64,000 nucleotides of DNA, from assembly GCA_002360635.1 (NCBI GenBank), contig DEQW01000006.1, positions 10,542-74,541 of the forward strand. The letters run 5' to 3'. Below the pieces are notes generated by a model that worked only from the letters and a program-made list of their open reading frames with translations, was not told the DNA's origin and did no database searches. Below, one piece after another: positions 37,872-45,890 of the stretch. A program made the position numbers and the translations under genes. Position 1 is the stretch's first letter. Every line of letters begins with the position of its first letter. Origin of the DNA: Flavobacteriaceae bacterium UBA3356. GTDB lineage: Bacteria > Bacteroidota > Bacteroidia > Flavobacteriales > Flavobacteriaceae.

Positions 37872-39005
37872 ATGTCAGAAAATGTTTTAAATAGAAAACA
37901 ATTGTATGATTTAGTTTGGAGTAAACCAGTTACCCATATTGCCAAGGAATATGGTTTTTCTGATAATGGTATACGTAAGATTTGCAAAAAGTATAACATT
38001 CCATTACCTAAAAATGGATATTGGTCTAAAATTAAATTCAATAAAAAAGTAACTAAAACAAAACTGCCTAAGCAAGACGATAATCCCCAAATCACTTTAG
38101 AGAAGTCTAACTCTGTCGTTTCTGGTGGTAACCATATCAATTCTCAGATGGCTTTAAGGAAAAAGGAACTTAAGGAAATAGAGGAATTGAGGTTTACAGT
38201 TCCAGACCGATTATCAAAACCTCATAAATATGTTACGGCCACCAAAGAGTATCACAAACAGCTAAAAGTAGTTCAAAAGCGTGGTGGCTGGAGTAGCGAT
38301 GTGGATTCATCAAATGCCTTGAATATAAATGTATCAGAAAGCTTAGTACCAAGAGCCCTTAGAATATTTGATACGTTACTAAAGATTTTTGACAAAAGAG
38401 GTTACAAGATTTCTTCAAACATTAATACGGAAGTAACAATAAAAGAGCAGACCTACTCAATACGCATCACAGAGAAATCAAAGAGAGTAAAACGAGAAGA
38501 CAATCGAAGTTGGGACTCTTACGATTTTGTTCCCACGGGTAGATTATGCTTAAAAATTGATGATTACTCACCTATAAAAGAATGGGCAGATTCAAAAACT
38601 AAACAATTAGAAGAAAGAGTTCTTGATATTCTTTCTTGGTTAGAAATCAGGGCCAAAAAAGATGAGGAACAAGCAATCCAAAGCGCTCTATGGCGTAAAA
38701 AAATTGAGGAAGAAAGAGAAAGAGAAAAGCAACTACAAGCCTTAAAGGATAATGAATTGAATCGTTTTCAACAATTATTTGATACCGCATCTCGATGGCA
38801 TAAATCTCAATATCTGAGAAACTACATCAATGAGTTTGAAAAATATGCACTTGATTCAAAAACGCTTGATTCCGATAAACAAGAGTGGATTAAATGGGCA
38901 AAGGAAAAAGCAGATTGGTACGACCCCTTTATAGAAAAAGAAGTCGATCTGCTAAAGGATGTTGATAGAGATACGTTAAAACCTAAAAAGAAAAACTATT
39001 GGTAG
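37872..39005 (+). CDS. HTH protein of unknown function in Argonaute operon
   Basis: A 377-residue protein; I start it at the ATG at 37872 (MSENVLNRKQLYDLVWSKPV), 7 bp after the helicase stop. Residues ~7-45 contain LYDLVWSKPVTHIAKEYGFS then KICKKYNIPLPKNGYW, an HTH seen at the front of many uncharacterised bacterial proteins. A middle domain (~135-260, SLVPRALRIFDTLLKIFDKR, TGRLCLKIDDY) is followed by a long charged coiled coil (~260-330, RKKIEEEREREKQLQAL) and a helical tail rich in Trp. It may be a DNA-binding adaptor for the upstream machinery. No catalytic motif was found. Confidence 0.75.
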   Translation: MSENVLNRKQLYDLVWSKPVTHIAKEYGFSDNGIRKICKKYNIPLPKNGYWSKIKFNKKVTKTKLPKQDDNPQITLEKSNSVVSGGNHINSQMALRKKELKEIEELRFTVPDRLSKPHKYVTATKEYHKQLKVVQKRGGWSSDVDSSNALNINVSESLVPRALRIFDTLLKIFDKRGYKISSNINTEVTIKEQTYSIRITEKSKRVKREDNRSWDSYDFVPTGRLCLKIDDYSPIKEWADSKTKQLEERVLDILSWLEIRAKKDEEQAIQSALWRKKIEEEREREKQLQALKDNELNRFQQLFDTASRWHKSQYLRNYINEFEKYALDSKTLDSDKQEWIKWAKEKADWYDPFIEKEVDLLKDVDRDTLKPKKKNYW

Positions 39006-39580
39006 TAAATGAAACACACTAAAAGCCCCACCTTCGGCACTTACTCATTCATTCGTTCCGCGCGCTACACTCATTCAATCGCAAAAGCCTACGGTTCCGC
39101 GCAGCACCAGTAATAGTTTTATTAAGCATAGGATTTTTAAAGAAACGTAGTTCGAAACTATTGCTCGTGCTTTTTGCCTTTGCCCTCGATTTTTTTCTTT
39201 CGATTAAACAGCAGTACAAGCATTAAACATTCGGGAAGGCAGGTAATAAGGTGTTCGTCAGTTGTTCCATTTAGTTCCATAAAACATATCTGCAAGGGTA
39301 TTCTGCTAATATCAATAAACAGATATGCCAACAAACATTGGTTGACAATTAAAGTTTAGTGCTATTCATCCCTTGCATATACCACAAATAGCACCACTGC
39401 GGCGACACGTCCTCGCTGGCACTATTTATTTGTTTTATTTCACACATTTCACGCCTTCCTCACCCGTAGCTACTCTATCACCCCAAACCCCAATTAGGAT
39501 TTGCGCTATCGCACAAGTGTTTTTTTTGGGGTGCTACCGCTACTTAATGTTTTGCGAGCCTGCGGGTCGCTTCGGGCTAC

Positions 39581-39755
39581 GACCTAAACCCCATAGCAGA
39601 ATTTCGTTATGAGAAAGTCAAAACGCTAAGGAATCAATCTTTAAGAGACAAGAGCATAGTGATAACTACGCTTGCAGGATTTTAAAGAAGCAAAGCGATT
39701 GAGTTCGACGCGTTTTTTGACTTAAGAATAGATAGTCTGCTATGGGGTTTAGGTC
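39581..39755. repeat. Perfect 20-bp inverted repeat with nested stem
   Basis: GACCTAAACCCCATAGCAGA (39581-39600) is exactly complementary to 39736-39755. Inside it a second stem pairs AAGTCAAAACGC (near 39615-39626) with GCG(TTTTTT)GACTT (near 39709-39722), with a 2-nt bulge. Together they would fold as one ~175-nt structure. Confidence 0.8.
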
Positions 39756-39790
39756 TACAGGCTGTCACAGTTTTTGAGTGCACCCAAGTC

Positions 39791-39899
39791 GCAATATGAA
39801 ATCACCGTAACCATTTTAAAAAGCTGAATTTCAAGCATTAACGAACCAATTTTAAACGACATTTAAACTACAATTAAACAGCGGATGATTACATATTGC
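39791..39899. repeat. 17-bp inverted repeat
   Basis: GCAATATGAAATCA plus CCG (39791-39807) pairs with CGG, one bulged A, then TGATTACATATTGC (39882-39899), with one mismatch. It starts 36 bp after the end of the 20-bp repeat. Confidence 0.7.
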
Positions 39900-40308
39900 A
39901 ACCGCTCGCAAGAGCAGCTCATTACGTCAGCAATTTAAGCCAACGCAAAGCGGAAGGTTATACATCTAACATATGAATATCAATCACAAATCATCTATTT
40001 CCTCAAAATCCGCAATTCCTTAAATCACCTTTTTAAGAAAGATGATAACCTACCGCCACCGAAATAAATTGCTTCCTACAATCGTTGCCCTTGCCTTTCC
40101 CAACGCATCAAAAAACTGCGCCAGCCTTGTGTATAAACATAGCCGTGAGAGCCTTCCGCTCGAATCTAATAAACAACCGTAATATTTTCAAACAGTAGAA
40201 ACCCAATTGAACAAACTCGCTACAGGCTATCACTCACAGCACCCTAGCTCATCTCGCAGTCGGCTCGCGCCTTTAAGATTACCTGCTCAACAAACTGAGT
40301 AAAACCGA

Positions 40309-40340
40309 TATACAATCTGATTTTATATTAGATTGATATA
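40309..40340 (-). terminator. Hairpin downstream of the DUF1508 gene
   Basis: CAATCT (40313-40318) and AGATTG (40330-40335) with flanking TATA/TATA pairs, 19 bp after the stop of the minus-strand DUF1508 gene. The T run is weak. Confidence 0.45.
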
Positions 40341-40358
40341 AGTTTATGAAGTTAGTTT

Positions 40359-40685
40359 TTATACTTCTACTACTTCTGCATCAGGAGCATTAGTCTTTAC
40401 GGAATCAATACCATTTTCCATTCCAGATGAACTTTCGTACATTTCACTTGTACCGATAACTTGGCCATTCGAAGCTTTTAAATTAAAGTAATGCTTGCCA
40501 TTACTCGACTTTTTTCTATCGTAGCGGCTATCATCTTGCGAGTTTTTTCGAACAGATTCGATACCATTTTCACATCCAGCTTTTGAAGAATAACCCTCAC
40601 TTGCTAAAATATTTTGACCATTCCCTGCCTTCAATCTAAAGCGGTATTCACTTTTTGCATCCTTGTAAATTTCAAATTTTGCCAT
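40359..40685 (-). CDS. DUF1508 (YegP-family) protein
   Basis: A 108-residue protein with two copies of the ~50-residue DUF1508 unit: FEIYKDAKSEYRFRLKAGNG, ILASEGYSSKAGCENGIESV, then HYFNLKASNGQVIGTSEMYE and GMENGIDSVKTNA. YegP-type proteins are small alpha+beta dimers of unknown function, frequently carried by mobile elements and plasmids. It is transcribed away from the DUF6266 gene and toward the repeat-rich spacer. Confidence 0.93.
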   Translation of the reverse strand: MAKFEIYKDAKSEYRFRLKAGNGQNILASEGYSSKAGCENGIESVRKNSQDDSRYDRKKSSNGKHYFNLKASNGQVIGTSEMYESSSGMENGIDSVKTNAPDAEVVEV

Positions 40686-41108
40686 TGTCTATAAATTTAA
40701 TTTAAATACTAAAGATAGTGAAAGAGTGAAAAGAAGGCAAATATAGATGGCTTCCAACGCCCACCGCTATATTGCAGTAAAGCTCAAGCCCCAAGGGTTT
40801 TGAAAAAAATAGTACGCTACAAAATGGCGTACTTTTTTTAAAACCCTATCCAAGCGCACGATTTTTTCCAAAAAGCTTGACAGAAATGCCACGCCATCAG
40901 CAAAACGGCTTTCTTTTTTCTCTTTTTCTTTTAAAAAAATGTATTCATTTTCTTAGTTGAATGCAAAACACAGCAAAAGTCTGCAACCGAAACTGATAAC
41001 ATCTATTTGCACAGAAGTTGCCATATATTACGCAGAACTGGTATTGCTTCAGGCCAAAGCCGTACCAAGTCCGAATCAAATTTTGTTTAACCCAAAAAAA
41101 TCAGAACA
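40686..41108. other. Spacer between divergent DUF1508 and DUF6266 genes
   Basis: About 420 bp with no credible gene. Its main content is a long near-perfect hairpin at 40795-40846, annotated separately. The rest is AT-rich and presumably holds the two divergent promoters, which I cannot place with confidence. Confidence 0.5.
40795..40846. terminator. ~21-bp hairpin between divergent genes
   Basis: GGGTTTT (40795-40801) pairs with AAAACCC (40840-40846), an A7 tract with a T tract, and AGTACGC (40811-40817) with GCGTACT (40827-40833), loop TACAAAATG. It resembles a strong bidirectional terminator, but it sits upstream of both genes rather than after either. It may mark an older gene end or an insulator. 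Confidence 0.6.
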
Positions 41109-41750
41109 ATGGGTAAAATAGCACAAGGAATCTTAGGTGGGCTTTCAGGTAAGGTTGGAAACGTTATCGGTGGAAGCTGGAAAGGAATTGACTACATTAG
41201 AATTAAACCTTCAAGCGTAGCCAATCCACGAACTGAAGGTCAGGTAAACCAACGAAACAGGTTTACTGTGACTTTAGAATTTTTACAGGCAATCAAGCCG
41301 TTTATCAAGCAAGGTTACAAATCGCTCGCGATTAAGAAAACCGAGTTTAACGCAGCTATGTCTTATATCTTGAACAATGCGGTAACTGGAACTGCACCTA
41401 ACTTTAACGTCGATTACAATGATGCTTTAGTTAGCCGTGGAGGACTTTCAGGTGTTCTAAATGGAACAACTGATTTAACCAACCCTGGCGAAGTAACCTT
41501 CGACTGGGATGATAACTCAGCAGAAGGAAATGCCAATACGACCGATAAAGCAATGCTATTGGTTTACAATCCTGCAAAGAAAGAATCTATTTCTGTAATT
41601 GATGGTAACCTCAGAACTTCAGGAAGTCAAACCGTAGTCATCCCGACTACCTACGCTGGCGATACTGTAGAACTGTTTGCAGCCTTCATTACTGCAGATG
41701 GCAGTCAAGTATCTAACAGTACTTATTTAGGCTCTGGAACCGCTCAATAA
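41109..41750 (+). CDS. DUF6266 family protein (element copy)
   Basis: A 213-residue protein. The opening MGKIAQGILGGLSGKVGNVI followed by GGSWKGIDYIRIKPSSVANP is the signature of a Bacteroidota-specific family that I recall as DUF6266. After it come a helical segment (~45-95) and two beta-sandwich-like halves (TFDWDD, VELFAAFIT). There is no classical signal peptide. The function is unknown. It is the last gene before attR and is followed by a clear terminator. A second, diverged member lies outside the element at 57445-58095. Confidence 0.85.
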   Translation: MGKIAQGILGGLSGKVGNVIGGSWKGIDYIRIKPSSVANPRTEGQVNQRNRFTVTLEFLQAIKPFIKQGYKSLAIKKTEFNAAMSYILNNAVTGTAPNFNVDYNDALVSRGGLSGVLNGTTDLTNPGEVTFDWDDNSAEGNANTTDKAMLLVYNPAKKESISVIDGNLRTSGSQTVVIPTTYAGDTVELFAAFITADGSQVSNSTYLGSGTAQ

Positions 41751-41770
41751 GTCTTAGGATTGAAGTTAGG

Positions 41771-41797
41771 AAACCGCTCTTTGTGAGCGGTTTTTTT
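41771..41797 (+). terminator. Rho-independent terminator after DUF6266
   Basis: AAACCGCTC (41771-41779) pairs with GAGCGGTTT (41785-41793) over a TTTGT loop, running into a T7 tract, 20 bp after the stop codon. Confidence 0.9.
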
Positions 41798-41905
41798 AAG
41801 CTCTATTCATTAAATTTTCTATCTTAGTGACCCAATAATGATAGTTTACCGTTTGTGATTATTTGCCGTGAATTATCCCTTTTCTGAATTACTTTGTATC
41901 CTATT

Positions 41906-41912
41906 TGTTGCC
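41906..41912 (+). promoter_or_regulatory. Right-end TGTTGCC arm-type site
   Basis: TGTTGCC in the context CTATTTGTTGCCTAAATTCTC, 40 bp inside attR. It matches the third left-end copy at 17548-17554 including the ATTCTC that follows. Confidence 0.55.
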
Positions 41913-41952
41913 TAAATTCTCGTATCTCAATAATATCAACAATAGTTACATA

Positions 41953-41968
41953 TTGTATCGGGAAGTAA
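41953..41968 (+). other. attR: right 16-bp direct repeat
   Basis: TTGTATCGGGAAGTAA, identical to the last 16 bases of mnmE (17403-17418). It marks the right border of the element; chromosomal sequence continues with the channel gene at 42079. Confidence 0.92.
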
Positions 41969-42078
41969 GTGAGGCAGCATACCTTTTAAAAAAATGAGCA
42001 GTCGAATTTATGCTGAAAGGAACCGAAGCATCACAAACACACTTTATTTAAAAAAATTCAACCAATACGGAATGTCCA

Positions 42079-43785
42079 TTAACCGGGTTTACCATATATT
42101 TCATTGAATTTGTGTCTCATTTCAATATTTCCGAGCATGACTATTTCAGCTTCAAGGGGAAGTATGGTATCTGCCGATAACAAAGTCACCACTTTAGAGT
42201 TTTCCTTTACGGCAATGACCGACAAGCCAGTTTTAGCACCAATGCCAGATTCCCCTAACGATTTGCCTGCTAAAAAAGGAGGTGTGGGAGTACTAAATAA
42301 CTTAATGCCTTCGCCAAGTATATTTAGTTTTTGATTTTTGGAAATGGACAATACTGCTTCAGAACCTAGAGTTGCATTACTCAATACAAAATTAGCGCCA
42401 GCCCTATGTATAATATCAATGTTTCGAGCTTCCGATATTCGGCTTACAATTCGCACTTCTTTGTTCAATTTACGGCAATACGATGCGAGATGGATATTCA
42501 TAGCATCCTCATGGGTGGAAAGTAATATAGAAGGTGCTTCCAGAATTCCAGCCTCTTTAAGCAGTTCGTAATCGGAAGCCTTTCCAGTAAAAACTTTGTT
42601 GCAATAGGGTTTTACTTTTTTACATACATCTGGATCTTTATCAATTAAATTGACCAAAACTCCGTTTTTGTGTAAAGATCTTGCTGCGGACAATCCTACG
42701 CGTCCCCCTCCAATGAGCAGTACCGGGTTAGGGTTTACAAGATAATTTTCAAAAAGTTCATCAATGCTTTGGAGCTGTTCTTTGTTTCCTATTATGACCA
42801 ATACACTATCGTCGGACAGTTTTTCATTTCCCGTTATCGGTTTCAATCTGCCTCGTTCCCATATCCCTACGATGCTGACTCCAAACTTCTGTCTTAATCT
42901 CGTTTCACGGATAGTTTTAGAAACCAAAGAGGTATGGTTAATAGGAAGTTCGGCAATTAATAAATCTTCATACTTACCAATAGGCTGCGATTTTGCATGT
43001 TGAGCATTTATCCTGTTGGCTAGTTGTTCTCCTAGCCATCTTTTAACTGGTAGTACGTGATTGGCCCCACTTAACTCCTGGACATCTACAGATTCATCGT
43101 CTGTAGCAATGGCAACAATGGGAATATCTGGAGCAATATTGCGTATAGTAAGAATAATTTTTGTGTTTTCAACATCATCCCTATTTACCAAAACTAATTT
43201 TGCATCCTGAAGATTAGCATGGATAAAAGTTATCTCGTTATCCAATTCCCCAAATAAAACAGGAAGGTTTGTATCATACTTTTCAATAGCTTCTTTCAAA
43301 TCATTTTGAATAATAAAGAAAGGTGTGTTCTCTTGCTTTAATCTTTTTACTAAATCCCTCGCTATAATATCGTACGAACATATTAATATGTGATTTTTTG
43401 TCTTGGGAGGGACTTCTCGGGGAACCCTGTTTTTTCTTTTCGATTCTAAAAGTGGTACGTAAAAATGCCTTATAAAAGCAAAAGGTAACAAGATCAATAA
43501 CATAAAGATGCCCGAAAGCAATACTACAATACTGAAAAAACGACCAATATCAGATTCAAAAGTTATATCACCAAAACCCAAAGTGCTCATAACTGTCAGC
43601 GTCCAATAAAATCCCGTAACCCAAGAGTGATATTGCCCTTCTAGCTCCATTATGTAATGAAAAAGAATAGAGTAAACTATGATAACAATTGCCAAAACTG
43701 CCAAGTATTTAAAAAGTATCTTGGAGTTTCTCTTAAAATCCCTATCACTCAAATAATATGCTAACTGACTGCCGACAAATTTCAT
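42079..43785 (-). CDS. VIC-type potassium channel with TrkA/RCK domains
   Basis: A 568-residue potassium channel. An N-terminal two-helix pore region (~28-110) carries the selectivity filter STLGFGD. Two TrkA-N (RCK) Rossmann domains follow: HILICSYDIIARDLVKRL at ~130 and PVLLIGGGRVGLSAARSLHK at ~350. TrkA-C parts lie after each (KTIRETRLRQKFGVSIVGIW and FLAGKSLGESGIGAKTGL). Nucleotide or ion binding to the RCK domains gates the pore. It is the first chromosomal gene after attR. Confidence 0.93.
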   Translation of the reverse strand: MKFVGSQLAYYLSDRDFKRNSKILFKYLAVLAIVIIVYSILFHYIMELEGQYHSWVTGFYWTLTVMSTLGFGDITFESDIGRFFSIVVLLSGIFMLLILLPFAFIRHFYVPLLESKRKNRVPREVPPKTKNHILICSYDIIARDLVKRLKQENTPFFIIQNDLKEAIEKYDTNLPVLFGELDNEITFIHANLQDAKLVLVNRDDVENTKIILTIRNIAPDIPIVAIATDDESVDVQELSGANHVLPVKRWLGEQLANRINAQHAKSQPIGKYEDLLIAELPINHTSLVSKTIRETRLRQKFGVSIVGIWERGRLKPITGNEKLSDDSVLVIIGNKEQLQSIDELFENYLVNPNPVLLIGGGRVGLSAARSLHKNGVLVNLIDKDPDVCKKVKPYCNKVFTGKASDYELLKEAGILEAPSILLSTHEDAMNIHLASYCRKLNKEVRIVSRISEARNIDIIHRAGANFVLSNATLGSEAVLSISKNQKLNILGEGIKLFSTPTPPFLAGKSLGESGIGAKTGLSVIAVKENSKVVTLLSADTILPLEAEIVMLGNIEMRHKFNEIYGKPG

Positions 43786-43916
43786 AATCTATATTTTTAA
43801 AATAGGGTTACTAATTTCATCATTTTAAACACTTTACAAATACAAATTACACCAATTTTCTTAATTCAAAAAGTAGATTTCAAATATGCCTTTTGAAAAT
43901 CAAAGAGTCTGTTCAA

Positions 43917-45128
43917 TTAGCGAACACCAAAAGGGTTTTCAATGCTGTCAGCTGGTTCAGTAAACCACTTAGGGCCTTCTTTTGTAATATAAACATGATC
44001 TTCTAAACGAACTCCAAATTTTTCTGGCACAACAATCATAGGTTCAATGCTAAATGTCATTCCTGTCTGTATTTTAATAGCATTACCTTTCAATATATAT
44101 GGATGTTCGTGTATTTCAAGACCTATACCATGACCAGTTCGGTGCGGTAATCCTGGTAGATTGTAATCAGGGCCGAGTCTGTTTTTTTCTAATTGTACGC
44201 GAACTTGATCGTCAATGTGTCCGCAAGACTTTCCAAGCTGTGCGGCACCAAAAGCAGCTAATTGAGCGTCTTTTTCAATAGCCCAAATTTTCTTTTCCTC
44301 ATCGGTAGCTTTTCCGTAACTATATGTTCTGGTTATATCTGAAATATATCCTTTATACTGCGTACCCGTATCTACCAAAACAATATCATTTTCTTCCAAC
44401 GATTTTGGTGATTTTACGCCGTGAGGAAAACTGGAATCTTTGCCAAATAGAACTATACAAAAGTAAGAACCACTTGTTATACCCAGTTTTTGATGCGCTT
44501 TATGGATAAAGTTTTCTACTTCGGCAGTAGTAATCCCCGGTTTTAATATTTTGGCCGTTGCCTTATGCACCTGCATCGTTAAACTCATAGCGTATTGAAT
44601 GTGTGCAATTTCAGCTTCACTTTTAAGCATTCTTATATCCTTGATCAATTCTTCCGCACTACTGATTTGAAATTTTTTATGTTCTTGAAAACGAGAAACT
44701 AAGTTAAACGGGGTAGAATCATCTATAGCCAAACGTGTCCCTTCATCTACAACTTCAGAAATTTTCTGAATTGGCGATTCGTGTTCCAACCAAGGTATAA
44801 GTTCGCCATCAATTCCTATAAAATCATTAAAAGTGCCTATTTCAAATTCAGGAACTACATAATGTAGGCTTCCATCGGCAAAAAGAAGTGCGCCAACTAA
44901 ACGCTCTGAGGCATTCCATTGGGTATTGGTAAAGTAATATAAATTGGTGCCGGCATTGATGTATAATGCATCCAACCCTTTTACTTTTAAGGCGGCACAG
45001 GCTTTGTCAAGTCTATCTTGAAATTCTTTATCAGTGATGGGAGTCGGCTTCTCGGTTGGGGCGCTTAACTTAGAAAGTTCTTCTTCTGGTGTGCTACCAC
45101 CGATACCGTATGCTCTATTGCTATTCAT
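43917..45128 (-). CDS. M24 metallopeptidase (Xaa-Pro aminopeptidase type)
   Basis: A 403-residue creatinase/aminopeptidase P-family enzyme. I start it at the ATG at 45128 (MNSNRAYGIGGSTPEEELSK); the longer frame adds a leader that is only upstream DNA. The N-terminal creatinase-like domain (~45-170) precedes the pita-bread domain with metal ligands in IVLVDTG, SDITRTYSYG, HRTGHGIGLEIHEHP, FSIEPM and VRLEDHVYI. It removes N-terminal residues before proline from peptides. It lies downstream of the signalling operon by 128 bp and may be transcribed separately. Confidence 0.92.
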   Translation of the reverse strand: MNSNRAYGIGGSTPEEELSKLSAPTEKPTPITDKEFQDRLDKACAALKVKGLDALYINAGTNLYYFTNTQWNASERLVGALLFADGSLHYVVPEFEIGTFNDFIGIDGELIPWLEHESPIQKISEVVDEGTRLAIDDSTPFNLVSRFQEHKKFQISSAEELIKDIRMLKSEAEIAHIQYAMSLTMQVHKATAKILKPGITTAEVENFIHKAHQKLGITSGSYFCIVLFGKDSSFPHGVKSPKSLEENDIVLVDTGTQYKGYISDITRTYSYGKATDEEKKIWAIEKDAQLAAFGAAQLGKSCGHIDDQVRVQLEKNRLGPDYNLPGLPHRTGHGIGLEIHEHPYILKGNAIKIQTGMTFSIEPMIVVPEKFGVRLEDHVYITKEGPKWFTEPADSIENPFGVR

Positions 45129-45256
45129 GCTAATTATTATTTTTTTAATGTGAAATTTAAGATACAATAAAAATTGAAACAGTTTAGCAGTTTGCTATGC
45201 ATTGTATTTTATACCCCCAGAATGTTATGCTAATTCTAGACAATAAAATCTTAAAA

Positions 45257-45841
45257 TCAAAACGTGAAGATTATGTAGTAAACAATAATAAGCAACAATA
45301 TTAGTAGCCCAAAAGCAAGAAACTGAAGAGACCGTTGGACGCTCTTAAATTTTATAGCCGCAATTTTTGAAATCACGAAAATTTGTTGCCCCAATTGATC
45401 AAATAACTCTTCTTCGTCAAGGCTTACTTTATAGAACTTTTTTGAGAATTCTTTAATAGATCCAAACTTAGAAATAACGTCTCGGAAGAAAAATATGTTT
45501 TTATCGTATTTGGCTTCAATTCTCGGTATAAAGCAACGAATGCTAAAATAAATAGAGGCCACGGTACAGCAAAACCACAAACCTAGAAGAATGTATAATA
45601 CTATTTGCACAGACTCTACTGCTAATAAAACATTGAGGCTTTGATAGATAAAATTCAATAATATTCCGTAGAATGAAAGGATAAGTCCAGCTTTTATTTC
45701 GGAAGCTTTTATTAGGCTAAACACATAATTGATACTCCCCCAATAATGATCTACCAATTCTTCGGTGTGCGAGGGCTTTTTTATTTGTGCCTCTATTTCC
45801 TGTCTCTTTTTTTCTGGATTGTTTGTTTCCATTTCATTCAT
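45257..45841 (-). CDS. Pycsar-type transmembrane effector
   Basis: A ~194-residue membrane protein matching the Pycsar effector family (PF18967, PycTM) by pattern. The N-terminal helix ends in SLIKASEIKAGLILSFYGIL (Ala/Ser-E-x-K-A before membrane helix 1). Helix 2 is at ~75-98. The middle part has FFFRDVISKFGSIKEFSKKF, and FVISKIAAIKFKSVQRSLQF leads into the last membrane helix (~175-194). I start it at 45841 (MNEMETNN); ATGs at 45859 and 45832 are alternatives. In Pycsar defence the effector binds a cyclic nucleotide and disrupts the membrane. It starts ~50 bp after a nucleotide cyclase gene. Confidence 0.82.
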   Translation of the reverse strand: MNEMETNNPEKKRQEIEAQIKKPSHTEELVDHYWGSINYVFSLIKASEIKAGLILSFYGILLNFIYQSLNVLLAVESVQIVLYILLGLWFCCTVASIYFSIRCFIPRIEAKYDKNIFFFRDVISKFGSIKEFSKKFYKVSLDEEELFDQLGQQIFVISKIAAIKFKSVQRSLQFLAFGLLILLLIIVYYIIFTF

Positions 45842-45890
45842 TTTAAACTGGTTAATCAAATTTTCTTATATTCAACCTGTAAAATCTATA

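Larger units (their letters stand above)
39006..40358. other. 1.35-kb non-coding stretch rich in inverted repeats
   Basis: I find no credible gene here; short open frames have no start context or protein pattern. The stretch holds at least four inverted repeats: GTGCTATT/AATAGCAC (39359-39394), CACCCCAAA/TTTGGGGTG (39479-39543), a perfect 20-bp pair (39581-39755) and a 17-bp pair (39791-39899). A hairpin downstream of the DUF1508 gene is at 40309-40340. It may hold the element's replication or transfer origin, or a structured RNA. Confidence 0.6.
17403..41968. mobile_element. ~24.6 kb integrative element in the mnmE 3' end
   Basis: The element is bounded by perfect 16-bp direct repeats (17403-17418 and 41953-41968). 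An excisionase-like gene and tyrosine integrase sit just inside the left end. The cargo is a defence island (reverse transcriptase, type III R-M, putAbiC, nucleases, Argonaute, HEPN, helicase) and a replication-like module (HTH proteins, BT4734-type, DUF3987/PriCT-2). No relaxase, coupling protein, TraG/VirB4 or phage structural gene is seen. It is therefore either non-autonomous, moved by a helper, or decayed. The 3' end of mnmE is a known integration target of genomic islands. Confidence 0.9.

Noticed and set aside
39174..39612. Two small open frames in the element's non-coding region
   Set aside because: No ribosome-binding context or recognisable protein pattern; they run through inverted repeats.
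17403..41968. Reading the element as a prophage or a complete conjugative element
   Set aside because: No capsid, terminase, tail, relaxase, coupling protein or mating-pore gene is present.
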